64,000 nucleotides of DNA from Pinus tabuliformis (taxonomy: Eukaryota; Streptophyta; Pinopsida; Pinales; Pinaceae). Made by a program: the position numbers and the translations under genes. Of the stretch, positions 34,701 through 45,850 are shown piece by piece (the stretch's first letter is position 1; every line of letters starts with the position of its first letter). A model generated the notes under the pieces. The model searched no databases. It had not been told where the DNA came from and saw only the letters and a list, made by a program, of their open reading frames with translations. The DNA is taken from the NCBI GenBank assembly GCA_031772625.1, contig CM062815.1:115018989-115082988 (forward strand), written 5' to 3'.

Positions 34701-35442
34701 CTGAAAAAGCAAAATGATGGCAGCTATATTATATTGTTATTGTATGTAGATGACATGCTTGTTGCAGGATCTAACATGCAGGAAATAAATGTGCTCAAAA
34801 GAAAATTGGCAAATTCATTTGCAATGAAGGATTTGGGAGCTGCAAAACAAATCCTTGGTATGAGAATCCCTAGAGACAGGAAAAATCGCAAATTAACATT
34901 GTCTCAGAATGAGTAAATACAAAAGGTGTTGAAAAGATTTAATATGCACAATGCAAAACCAGTTAGTACACCTTTTGCTAGCCATTTCAAACTTAGCAAG
35001 GAAATGTGCCCAAAGACCCAAGAAGACATGGATTATATGTCTAAAGTTCCATATGCATCAGCAGTTGGAAGCTTAATGTATGCAATGGTCTGCACAAGGC
35101 CTGATATTGCACATGCAGTGGGAGTTGTAAGCAGGTACATGAACAATCCAGGAAAGGAACATTGGATGGCAGTGAAATGGATTCTCAGATATTTGAAAGG
35201 TACCACAAATCAAGCATTATGCTTTGGTGGTTCAAACATCTCCCTACAAGGATATGTTGATGCAGATATGGCAGGTGACAGAGATAACAAGAGGAGCACT
35301 ATAGGATATGTATTTATTGTTGGAGGAATAGCTGTTAGTTGGGTTTCAAAAATCCAAAGTGTTGTTGCACTTTCAACAACAGAAGCAGAGTATGTTGCTG
35401 CTACAGAGGCTAGTAAAGAAATGATTTGGTTACAAAGGTTTA
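31797..35442 (+). pseudogene. Element D gag-pol polyprotein, N-terminal 93%, with three in-frame stops
   Basis: The ATG at 31797 ([14 protein letters not shown]) starts one continuous frame. Gag ends with [14 protein letters not shown] (32496-32537). The protease motif is DSRAS (codons from 32664), Gly replaced by Arg, so proteolysis is probably lost. Integrase has [15 protein letters not shown] and SERMNRT for D, D and E. RT shows KTAFLHGDLEEEIYM and YVDD (34743-34754); RNase H follows to VVALSTTEAEY. Stops are TAG 33252, TAG 33450 and TAA 34914. Element E interrupts at 35443 after WLQRF; with 41836-42098 the frame totals 1,303 codons, usual for copia. Confidence 0.92.
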
Positions 35443-36589
35443 TGTTGAGATTGCAACAAGATGATGGAGCTTAGTGAAAAGAGTCGCCTTCACTAAGTGG
35501 GCCCGCAGGCTATTTTTGGCGCAAGTCTATTTTTAGACTATGTCTATTTTTAGACATATGGATCATGTCTATGTTTATGGATGATTGATCAAGTTGGGAA
35601 AATAGATGGACTTCTATTTTTGATGAAAGTGTGAGTGAGTGATCAAGTCTATTTTTAGACTGGCTGTCAAAAATAGAAAAGTCAAATATTATTATCTCAC
35701 AATAATATTTGGACTATAAACTTAATCTTATTCTCTTGGAGCACTTCATTTTGAGCTACGGAAGTGGCACATGCAGCTGTCAGAAGGAAATTCGTTTTTC
35801 TTATGAGTCAGTTGAGTTGTTGCATGCATGACTTCAGTTAGAACTCAAGTGAGTTGAGTTTAGTGGACTGGAGGTACAGTTGATGGAGTTGTGTTCAGTT
35901 TAACTTAGTTAAACTGGTTGTAGTTAGTCTAACTGCAGATAGACTAATGATGAGTTGATAAACTAATTATTAACTCATAATACAACTAAAGAATACATCA
36001 GTTAACTCAGTTGCATGTCAGTGCATGTTCAATTCAACAGGGACAGGTGGTAGAGAATCAGATTGCTATCAGTTGTGACTATAGTTGTGCACCAGATCTT
36101 GCACAATCAAAGGATTGAGTATGCCAATGAGTTTGCTCACGTATTTGGCCCGCATTTTAGCCTTTTCTCACGTCCACAAAGAGTGAGTGACTATTTTGCA
36201 GGTGAAAATCGAGTTTGGGAAGCAATTCTCATCAGTTCTTGAGCAGGTATTGAGCAGTGGAGGCAGGCAAGCAATGGAAGAGATTTGGAGATCAGATCTG
36301 AGCTGTATTGTGTGTAACAGAGGTGGAGATACTTGTGAGAAGTATTATGCTGTGTAATGTTACATGACTCAATCATTAATATACAGATAGTGTGGGGTTT
36401 TTAGCGAGATGCTTTCCCCGTGATACATACTGTGTTAATGTGTGAATGCTCTTGATGTTTTATTGTTATTGATGCTGCTATATTCTTGATCAACGTAGAG
36501 GAGCTTATGTATTGTGTATGTTTTCCGCATTAGTACATGATCAGGATAATCTCCATTGAATATGTGTTAAATTATTCAAAATTTCTACA
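35443..36589 (+). repeat. Element E 5' LTR
   Basis: Contains several GTCTATTTTTAGAC words (35525-35660), each able to pair GTCTA with TAGAC, and many AGTTAACT-like words near 35900-36010. It abuts the primer site without spacer. Differences from the 3' LTR include T/G in CTTCA(T/G)TTTG and T/G in CCTTT(T/G)CTC. Confidence 0.95.
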
Positions 36590-36601
36590 TGGTATCAGAG
36601 C
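36590..36601 (+). other. Element E primer-binding site (initiator tRNA-Met)
   Basis: TGGTATCAGAGC directly follows the LTR end TTTCTACA. Confidence 0.92.
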
Positions 36602-36720
36602 AGCTTGATTTGTAGAAGAGATTTTTACAGGATATCAAGCGAGGGTTGATCGGAAGCAGTTGAGTTGGTTGCTGGTGGAATTCGAATTTGCAGCAGTGTT
36701 TTCTTGGTGACAACGCAGCA

Positions 36721-39700
36721 ATGTCTTTCAATGGATTGCGACTGGAGTATGCTCTTGAGGGCAGCTCAAACTATATTGCATGGAAGGACAGGATGGAGGC
36801 AGTATTGGATGATAACGGGCTGAAGGAATTCATAGATACGGATATCCCAAAGCCTACTGATGCTACTCAAGCTGATGCTTGGCAAAAGAAGATCGCAAAA
36901 TGTCGAAGAATTCTGTTGGAGGGCGTGAAGGATCACATTGTGTCCAGCCTCCATGGAAAGGCTACTCCATATTTGATGTGGAAATCATTAACAGAATTAT
37001 TCCAAAGCAAGAGCGATCAGAGGAAGCTGGCGCTCAAAGATAAACTCAGAAACATCAAATGCGAGAAGGGAGACAGTATTCCCAAGTATCTCACGAAGTT
37101 CACTCAGTGTCGAGATGAGCTGGGAAGTGTGGGGGTTACTGTCGATGATGAGGACTTGGTGAGCTTGGCTCTCCTTGGTCTTCCGAAGAGTTGGCATTCC
37201 TATCAGGACTCTGTCAATGGTCGGGAGAAGTTGCCAGGATGGGAAAGACTATGGTCAGATCTTGTGCAGGAGGAGATCAGGCGGAGTACCAGGGACGGAT
37301 CTTCATCAAAGGGAGCTGATGAAGAGAATTGTGCTTTGGCTGCCAAAGCAAAGAAAGGGAAGAGCAAGAAAGCTTCTCAGTCTGGTGCGAAAGGCAAGAA
37401 GCAGGATATGTCCAAGGTGAAGTGTTTTCACTGTCACCAGCATGGACACTATGCCACAAATTGTCCGCAGAAGAAGAAGAACAAGCAAGCTGCTGGATCT
37501 GCAGGGGGAGAGGCTTTAGCTTCTCAGTTTGAGCTTGATTTTTCATTGATCGCATGCTTGGTTTCAAGTGTGATGGGATCAGTGTGGTTTCTGGACAGTG
37601 GTGCGTCTTTTCACATGACGGGAGATAGAGATTTGTTCTCTGATCTGGAGGACAAAGATCTTGGAGTGCACATCGAGATGGGCGATGATGGTAGATACAG
37701 TGCGACCGGTATCGGTACCATTTCCTTTGAGAGGGAGTCTGGTAAACCCTTTGTATTGAAGGAAGTCATGCATGTTCCAGGTTTGAAGAAGAATCTCATC
37801 TCAGTGGCGATGTTAGAAGACAAGGGGTATGATGTTGTTTTCAGCGAGGGAAAGGCCTTCCTGCGCAGCAAGACAACTGGTGAGACCCGGAAGATAGGGG
37901 TTCGAGTGAGGAACCTTTATCAGTTGCATGTAGATGGATGCGCAGCAATGGCAGGCAAGGCAGAAGGATTGGTGAGCCGGGATGATGGCGAGTTGTGGCA
38001 CAGGAGATTGGGTCACCTTCACCATGGAGCCTTGAAGATACTGCAGCAGATCACTACAGGGCTTCCTAAAGGCACACTTGCGTAGTCAGATCAATGCAAG
38101 GGGTGTACTTTGGGGAAGTTTGTGAAAGCCACCTTTCACGAGAAGGATAGTCGCGCCACGACGATCCTTGAGAGAATTCACATAGACGTGTGTGGACCTT
38201 TCTCAGTTGCTTCGACAGCAAAACACAGGTATTATGTGATTTTTGTTGATGATTTCTCTCGTAAGTGCTGGATCTTCTTCATGCAGAAGAAGAGCGAGAC
38301 ATATTCAAAGTTCTGTGAATTCAAAGCACTGGTCGAGAAGGAGTCGGGGAAGAAGGTGAAGGCTCTTAGGAGCGATAATGGTGGTGAATACATCTCGGAC
38401 GAGTTCAAGGATTTCTGCAAGGCAGAAGGGATTCGTAGAGAGCTCATAGCTCCCCATAACCCACAGCAGAACGGGGTAGCTGAGCGGAAGAACAGAACGA
38501 TTGTGGGTGCTGCACGGGCAATGTTGCATGATCAGGGCCTACCCCTTCACTTGTGGGCGGAAGCATGCAATACAGCAGTGTATGTGCAGAACCGTTGTCC
38601 TCATAGGATACTTGGCATGAGTACACCTGAGGAGACTTATTCTGGTAAGAAGCCTGATCTTTCTCATTTGAGGATTTTTGGTGCTAACGTTTACATGCAT
38701 GTGACGAAGGATGCCAGAAAGAAGTTGGAGCCGACTGCAGAGGTTGGGATATTTGTGGGGTACACTGATACGCCCCACAACTATCGTGTGTATTTGCCAG
38801 ACAGTGGTAAAACTGTTGTGCGACGGGATATAAAATTTCAGGAGGAGAAAGCCATGAAGTGTTCGCTTGAGAGGGAGCTACACTTGCATGCAGATGAGGA
38901 GCTATTAGTTCCTAAGGATGAGCTTCAGGACGTGGATCAGCCACAGGACGAGGTTCATGGAGTGGAAGAGACCACTCATGCAGCGCCAACCATCAGAGGG
39001 CGAAAGCGCTTGACAGAAGCTGAGCGACTGGCTCAAGATGCAGAGAAAGTTGTAGGACCACCTACAGCCCAACGCAGGCAGAGACAGTCACCTGATCGGT
39101 ACACTGGATACATGGCTCTTATGAGCAAGTGTGTTGTGACTGAGCCATCCTCTTTCGAGGAAGCTGTGGAGGATCCCGCATGGGTAGACGCCATGGTGGA
39201 AGAGTATGATTCTATTGTCAGAAACAGTGCATGGGAGATTGTTCCTAGACCGGAAGGGAAATCAGTGGTAGGTTCGAGATGGATCTACAAAGTTAAGTAG
39301 GCAGCTGACGGGAGTGTGGAGAAGTACAAGGCAAGATTTGTTGCCCGAGGCTTTTCACAGATTGAGGGGATCGATTATGAGGAGACCTTTGCACCTGTCG
39401 CAAGGTATTCTTCCATACGGACGATTCTTGCTCTCTCAGCGCAGATGGGATGGCACATTCATCAGATGGATGTGAAGACTGCGTTCCTCAACGGAGTCAT
39501 TGAGGAGGAGGTGTACATTGAGCAACCCGAAGGCTTTGAAGTCTTCAGCAGCGAGTCGCATGTGTGCAGGCTCAAGAGAGCGTTGTATGGGTTGAAGCAA
39601 GCACCACGTGCTTGGTACACACGGATAGACAGCTATTTCACAGGACTTGGATTCTCCAAGAGCGAGGCGGATCCGAACCTATACCAGATTGTGGTGGAGG

Positions 39701-40689
39701 GTAAGTTGCTTATCATTGTACTGTATGTTGATGATTTGATTCTAACAGGTGATGAGCTGTTGATACTGTCATGCAAGAAGGATCTTGCTACAGAGTTTGA
39801 GATGAAGGATTTGGGCCTCCTTCACTATTTCCTAGGATTGGAAATATGGCAGCGTAGTGGTGGACTGTTTGTTTCTCAGGGCAAGTATGCTCGGGAGATA
39901 CTGGAGAAGTTCAACATGCATGGCTGCAAGCCTGTTGATACTCCTCTTCCTGGAGGTTGGAGGAAGGAGGATGCCACTTCGGGAGAAGAAGTGGATGCCA
40001 CTGTTTATCGACAGTTGGTGGGGTCGCTGATGTATTTGGTCAATACACGACCTGATATATGCTATGCAGTTAACCAGCTTTCACAAGCTATGGTTAAGCC
40101 TACCAAGCTCTTCTGGAAGGCGGGCAAGCATGTATTGCGCTACTTGAGAGGCACATCGGGATATGGTTTGTGGTACAGACAGGAGGATGAGGTGAAGCTA
40201 TGTGGCTTCACGGATGCAGATTGGGCAGGGAGCCCAACAGACAGAAAGAGCACATCAGGAGGGGTCTTCAGTAGCGGATCGACAGCAGTTTCTTGGTACA
40301 GCAGGAAGCAGAGATCTGTGGCACTCAGTTCAGCGGAGGCCGAGTATATGGCAGCAAGTTTGGCTGCATGCGAGGCTATATGGATGAGGAAGATCCTGGT
40401 TGGTTTGTTCGGTTCTCATTTGGATCCTACTGTGATTTACTGTGATAACCAGAGTTGCATTAAACTCTCGGCTAATCCTGTATTTCATGATAGATCTAAA
40501 CATATTGACATCAGGTACCATCATATCAGAGATTGTGTGCAGCGGAGGATCATGTTACTTTCGTACATTCCAACGGAGGATCAGGATGCTGATATTCTGA
40601 CGAAGGCTCTCACCAGGAGCAAATTCGAGTACCACCGAGGCAGGATAGGGGTTGCTGATAATCCATATCTTGTCGAGAGGGAGTGTTGA
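36721..40689 (+). pseudogene. Element E gag-pol polyprotein, complete except two TAG stops
   Basis: The ATG at 36721 (MSFNGLRLEYAL) is preferred over an upstream non-ATG extension. The frame spans 1,323 codons. Gag has CFHCHQHGHYATNC (37423-37464). The protease motif DSGAS is intact (Asp 37594). Integrase keeps [15 protein letters not shown] and AERKNRT (38170-38500). RT has KTAFLNGVIEEEVYI and YVDD (39724-39735), and RNase H has DADWAGSPTDRKS and ALSSAEAEY, ending KALTRSKFEYHR. TAG at 38083 and TAG at 39298 divide it in three; both fit single C-to-T changes. The final TGA (40687) uses the first bases of the 3' LTR. All catalytic residues look intact. Confidence 0.93.
40675..40683 (+). other. 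Element E polypurine tract
   Basis: GAGAGGGAG immediately upstream of the 3' LTR and inside the last codons of pol. Confidence 0.75.
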
Positions 40690-41830
40690 GATTGCAACAA
40701 GATGATGGAGCTTAGTGAAAAGAGTCGCCTTCACTAAGTGGGCCCGCAGGCTATTTTTGGCGCAAGTCTATTTTTAGACTATGTCTATTTTTAGACATAT
40801 GGATCATGTCTATGTTTATGGATGATTGATCAAGTTGGGAAAATAGATGGACTTCTATTTTTGATGAAAGTGTGAGTGAGTGATCAAGTCTATTTTTAGA
40901 CTGGCTGTCAAAAATAGAAAAGTCAAATATTATTATCTCACAATAATATTTGGACTATAAACTTAATCTTATTCTCTTGGAGCACTTCAGTTTGAGCTAC
41001 GGAAGTGGCACATGCAGCTGTCAGAAGGAAATTCGTTTTTCTTATGAGTCAGTTGAGTTGTTGCATGCATGACTTCAGTTAGAACTCAAGTGAGTTGAGT
41101 TTAGTGGACTGGAGGTACAGTTGATGGAGTTGTGTTCAGTTTAACTTAGTTAAACTGGTTGTAGTTAGTCTAACTGCAGATAGACTAATGATGAGTTGAT
41201 AAACTAATTATTAACTCATAATACAACTAAAGAATACATCAGTTAACTCAGTTGCATGTCAGTGCATGTTCAGTTCAACAGGGACAGGTGGTAGAGAATC
41301 AGATTGCTATCAGTTGTGACTATAGTTGTGCACCAGATCTTGCACAATCAAAGGATTGAGTATGCCAATGAGTTTGCTCACGTATTTGGCCCGCATTTTA
41401 GCCTTTGCTCACGTCCACAAAGAGTGAGTGACTATTTTGCAGGTGAAAATCGAGTTTGGGAAGCAATTCTCATCAGTTCTTGAGCAGGTATTGAGCAGTG
41501 GAGGCAGGCAAGCAGTGGAAGAGATTTGGAGATCAGATCTGAGCTGTATTGTGTGTAACAGAGGTGGAGATACTTGTGAGAAGTATTATGCTGTGTAATG
41601 TTACATGACTCAATCATTAATATACAGATAGTGTGGGGTTTTTAGCGAGATGCTTTCCCCGTGATACATACTGTGTTAATGTGTGAATGCTCTTGATGTT
41701 TTATTGTTATTGATGCTGCTATATTCTTGATCAACGTAGAGGAGCTTATGTATTGTGTATGTTTTCCGCATTAGTACATGATCAGGATAATCTCCATTGA
41801 ATATGTGTTAAATTATTCAAAATTTCTACA
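40684..41830 (+). repeat. Element E 3' LTR
   Basis: Same length and near-identical to the 5' LTR. Followed by GTTTA and the continuation of element D at 41836. Confidence 0.95.
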
Positions 41831-41835
41831 GTTTA

Positions 41836-42098
41836 TGGGTGAATTGGGTAAGGAGCATGATATGGGCACGTTATACAGTGATAGACAAAGTGCCATTCAT
41901 CTTGCAAAGAACTCAGCATTTCAATCCAGGACTAAACACACACAACTCAAGTACCATTTCATACGATCAGTGTTGGAAGATGGAGAGTTGAAGCTGGAAA
42001 AGATACACACTAGCCAGAATCCTGCAGATATGCTAACAAAAGTTGTAACCAGGGAGAAACTGAGAATATGCTCAGTTTCAGTTGGTCTTCAAGGATGA
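41836..42098 (+). pseudogene. Element D RNase H C-terminal end
   Basis: Continues the D polyprotein in frame after the second GTTTA. It encodes the last RNase H motifs of copia elements (YSDRQSAIHLAKN, RTKHTQLKYHFIR, NPADMLTK) and stops at TGA 42096. Confidence 0.92.
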
Positions 42099-42183
42099 CG
42101 ATGAAGATGAGAAACAGCCAGGTCCAAAGAGGAGTCATTGTCCAGCAAATGGAGCAGCGGTGGAGTTGCTACAATCAGTCTCC

Positions 42184-42193
42184 AAGTGGGAGA
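42184..42193 (+). other. Element D polypurine tract
   Basis: AAGTGGGAGA, one base before the 3' LTR; the context CAAGTGGGAGATTG is typical of Tnt1-like copia elements. Confidence 0.85.
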
Positions 42194-42194
42194 T

Positions 42195-42806
42195 TGTTGG
42201 GTGTGGAGCCTGATTATCTTCTATATTCAAAGGTATCGCCACATAGGACCCCAGTTCGAAATGGGGGCGGCAACGCCGCCCGTAAAATATTCGCTGCAGG
42301 GGGGGTCCAGGGGGGGGCGGCTACGACCTTTGGGAGCCCCCACCTGGCGGGGGGTTTCGGGGGCAGTGCCCCCGAAGCTAAAAACAACTATAAAATTGCC
42401 TTGTAAAAGTATTGTAATTTCTAGTCAATCTGGGTCGTTCATTAGGCGGATGATCTGCCGGTAGAACTTATGTTTAGTTTAGGGTTTTTCGCCCTAGAAG
42501 GCAACCCCTCTCTTTGTATGAGGGTATTGTATTTGAGGCTGTGAGATAGATGTGTATTCTGTGAGCGAGAAACAGAGAGGTGAGACTGTGAGGGAAAATA
42601 GAGGATATTACAGCGGATTTGCTGTAGGTTGTGTCTCTTCATTTTGTTGGATAATAAAAAGGAAGGACTAGCTGTTCGGGGTGGATGTAGCCAAAACTGG
42701 GTGAACCACGTATATCTGTGTCTCTCTTGTTTTGTGCGTTTTTTGTGTTTATATTTCTGCAATATTTTATGTGTTCCATTGCTCCGTAATATATAATTTT
42801 CTAACA
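42195..42806 (+). repeat. Element D 3' LTR
   Basis: 612 bp, 17 longer than the 5' LTR owing to small indels (near 42260 and 42738). It carries the G-rich block and the 21-bp palindrome at 42356-42376. Confidence 0.92.
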
Positions 42807-43045
42807 GAGCTCACACCTACAGAGTTAAATCTAGATTGCATGGAACAAGTGACAATTGATCAGATCATGGACACATAGATCAAGAACACCCGATAGCAAA
42901 GGATCCAACTATATCAAGTTGTCAAAGCAGGCCAACACTTTCACTAGGGCAAGTGGCTCACCAGGGACCAAGTTCAGTAGAAGTTTCCTCATCTCATGGA
43001 GGAACTCAACGCAATGGGGACCACTTCTTCCTAAGGGGGGAGGAA
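42807..43045 (+). pseudogene. A2 chromodomain-like tail and polypurine tract
   Basis: Resumes A2 at GAGCTCACACC. Encodes the same tail as A1 (IDQIMDT, then KWLTRDQV-like residues) with stops at several codons, and ends in AAGGGGGGAGGAA (43033-43045). Confidence 0.7.
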
Positions 43046-43664
43046 TGATCTAGGTGGATATTGGTGGCCACCTGCCTATTCCACTTGGACCCCCAACATT
43101 GTCTCTTTCAGTTTTTCAGTTTCCTTAATTGTAGCATAGTTAACTATTTTTGGCAGTTTTTTGGGTCCTGAACTTCTAGAGCCATTTTGAGGCCATATCT
43201 GGCATTTTTAGGGAAAATGGAGAGACCAAAAATGTTTGAAACCAACTTCCCAATTTTCTTTTGGCCTTCTCTTTGAGATCTTCGAAATGAGGTATTATGA
43301 TAGCCAAACGGAGATTGTATGCCAAAGTTACAAACTTGGGAAGTTAATGTACCAGTTTACCCAAACGGGGCCCATAGTTTTGGTGCTTCATCTCCTAGGG
43401 TTAGAATTTTGGATTTTTAGGGTTTTCCATTGTTTCTCAATAATAAATAGGCCTTTAAGCCTCATTGTAACACAGTTCAGAGGCATGTAGCCACCACATA
43501 TCTTCTCAAAGATAAGCTACCATCGCCCGAGCTAGTCTTATTTCCATTTGTTTGTAACCGTATTTCATTATTTGATATTAATGAAATGAGGTGTTATTTC
43601 TACTGCATCTTTGTATTTATGGTTATATCTATAATTTGTTGTGTTCCTATTTAAATCCGGATCA
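43046..43664 (+). repeat. Gypsy-A LTR shared by A2 (3') and A3 (5')
   Basis: 619 bp, TGATCT start and GGATCA end, the copy that best shows the inverted terminal bases. Followed by a primer site remnant TGGTATGAGAA at 43666. Confidence 0.92.
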
Positions 43665-43795
43665 GTGGTATGAGAATAATTTGCTTTTTCTTTGTTTTTC
43701 TTTGCATGTCCCCAACAAGGTCGGGATATAAGGAGTTATGGCTTGAACTGGTCGAACCTTTGCAAGACTAGCCTCGCAAATCCTGACGGCCTCCC

Positions 43796-45133
43796 ATGGC
43801 AGGCGAAAAGAAAGACAAGGGGGCAGGAGATCCTATCAAAATCTTGCTCGAAGAAGCCCTCGAGCAACAAAGGAACACGACGATGGACAACTTTGTCCAT
43901 ATCCTTCAGCGGCTACCAAAGGGTGACGCATCTACTTCCGGCAGCTACTCTGGGAACGCCACACCCTTTAAGGTACAAGTTAACTTTTACATTCCCATAT
44001 TTGAGGGTTAGATAGATGCAGTGGTTGTAGATAAATGGTTAAATCTGCTAGAAGGATATTTTTTCGTTCATGATTTTTCCAATCGGGAAAAGATCACTTT
44101 TGCACTTCTCAAAGCAGCGCCCCACGTCAAGGACTGGTGGGAAACCTACTGTGAGTAGAAGGATGGAAGTACGAACTCATTGTTTTCAACCGCACCCACT
44201 TGGAACTCGTTCCAGGATGCCATCAGGGAGCAGTACTACCCTGTCGGGAGCTATGAGGATAAATACATAAAGTGGACAATGCTGCGACAGGGAAGGGACA
44301 AAGATGTACCAGGGTTTACCAATGTTTTTCATACCCTTCGCACGAAGTTGGGTATTAAGCGTTCTGAGAACCTTTTGGTTCTCAAGTACCACAGCTATCT
44401 ACACAGGTACATTGAGGACAAGATGGTGTTCCTGAACATCTCCTCACTCGGCACGAGATACCGATATGCCGTCAAGATCAAGAAAAAGTTTAAACAGAAG
44501 AAGCGAGACTTTGGATCTACGAATCCAAAGCAAGGGAAAGGTACTCCCAAACCATAGAACAAAGGACAAAGCCAATGCAGGGCAGCCCAGGACAACCCAC
44601 CAAAGCCGCAAGCAAAGAATGACACTGCGAAGCTGAAGAAGGACAGGGGAAAGTGGTGTGGGTTCCATAAGAGCTCCACTCACAACACAAGTGGGTGTCG
44701 GGTCAAGCAGTCACTGGTGGCCGAGCTAAAGGCTTTGGAGTCAGATCTTGACAAGAGGAATGACAAAGGGAAGCAGATTATCGATGCGGAGCCCATCTCC
44801 ATCGTTGCCACCACAAAGATCCAGAAGGAGGAACCTAAAGTTCTAGAGGAGGAGGAGCGCCTCTTCCACTCCCAGATGTGGGTAAAGGGTTCCCCGCTAC
44901 AGTTCATTGTCGATAGCGAGAGCCAAAAGAACATCATTTTGGTAGAGGTTGTGAAGTGGCTGGGCTTATTGACTAACACATCCACAACCGTACTCCTTCG
45001 GGTGGCTTCACCAAGGACGGGATCTTCGTGTGAGCCAGCAATGCTGCCTCCCATACAACATCAAGCCCTTCACGGATGAGGTATTATGTGACATTGCTCC
45101 CCTTGATGTTTGTGATGTATTATTAGGCCAACC
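43796..45133 (+). pseudogene. A3 gag and protease, broken
   Basis: ATG at 43796 starts MAGEKKDKGAGDP. TAG at 44009 and near 44157 interrupt; 44180-44557 is open (capsid C-terminal part to IKKKFKQKKRD). The knuckle WCGFHKSS is encoded at about 44657-44700. The protease site reads FIVDSES, Gly changed to Glu, so the active-site turn is damaged. Frame changes occur near 44120-44180, 44560 and 44980. Confidence 0.83.
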
Positions 45134-45139
45134 ATACTT

Positions 45140-45850
45140 ATGGAAGTGATATGTTGTATATATGAGTCAAGGCCTCATGCTATTATTATTACTTTGGGAA
45201 ATAAGTTGTACAGGATACTGGAGGTAGCACCGCCTATTGCCATCTCTTTGGTTACTGCAAAACAATGTAGTAAGCTCATTTCCAAAACAGGGAAATTTGT
45301 TTTCCTGATGATACACCCTAAGGGAAAGAAGAAGATAGTGGCCATGACCTCCAAACAGGGCCCCTCCGCACGACAACAACAGATGGACAAGGTCATGGAG
45401 GAGTATGTGGAAATCTTCACCTCCCCCGCAGGGGTGCCTCTGCACCAGTGCTCACATTACCAGACTTGCAACTGCCATTTGAGATCGAGATAGATGCCTC
45501 TGACTGTGCTATTGGGGCAGTACTTACTCAACAGGGGCATCTAGTGGCATATCATAGTGAGACACTTTCAAACACAGTCCGGAAGTATCCCACTTGTGAC
45601 AAAGAGATGTATTCCATTGTGCAGGCTTGCCGACAATGACAACATTACATTTTGGGGAAGGAAACGGTCATCCACATAGATCACTGACCCCTGTAGTTCA
45701 TACAAATGCAAGGGAAGTTGCAGAATGATCGCCATCAGAAGTGGTCCACATACCTGTAACAGTTCCATTTGAATATCAAGTATAACAAGGGCAGCACCAA
45801 TAATATTGCAAATTGCCTCAGCCGACCACCGATCACGGCGTTAACGACCG
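45140..45850 (+). pseudogene. A3 pol with RT deleted: spacer joined to RNase H
   Basis: The pol spacer (45140-45443, ending GVPLH) is joined directly to RNase H sequence (TLPDLQLPFEIEIDASD at about 45451). In A4 these points are separated by about 0.91 kb holding the whole polymerase. The junction lies in CTCTGCAC, an 8-bp sequence found at both ends in A4. RNase H keeps the DASD motif but has TGA near 45638, TGA and TAG near 45685-45695 and TAA near 45757. Confidence 0.88.

Larger units (their letters stand above)
35443..41830 (+). mobile_element. Element E: young Ty1/copia retrotransposon nested in D
   Basis: Both LTRs are 1,147 bp (35443-36589, 40684-41830), start TGTTGAGATTG, end TTTCTACA, and differ at about four positions by eye. 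A perfect 5-bp target duplication GTTTA flanks it (35438-35442, 41831-41835). One polyprotein frame with only two TAG codons lies between. It is the most recent insertion visible here and the nearest to complete. Confidence 0.95.
31127..42806 (+). mobile_element. Element D: Tnt1-like Ty1/copia retrotransposon, interrupted by element E
   Basis: LTRs 31127-31721 (595 bp) and 42195-42806 (612 bp), both TGTTGGG...CTAACA, with a tRNA-Met primer site and the polypurine tract AAGTGGGAGA. Domain order gag-PR-IN-RT-RH defines Ty1/copia, and the polyprotein resembles tobacco Tnt1 (Tork group) as I know it. Target duplication CAGCT (31122-31126) / GAGCT (42807-42811), one mismatch. It carries three in-frame stops and element E in its RNase H. 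Confidence 0.92.
12573..43664 (+). mobile_element. Gypsy-A unit 2 (A2), interrupted by elements B and D
   Basis: LTR 12573-13199, internal sequence 13200-14367, 27907-31126 and 42807-43045, LTR 43046-43664. Subtracting B (14368-27901), D (31127-42806) and their 5-bp duplications leaves about 4.62 kb of internal sequence, matching A1. All reading frames are broken. Confidence 0.9.
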
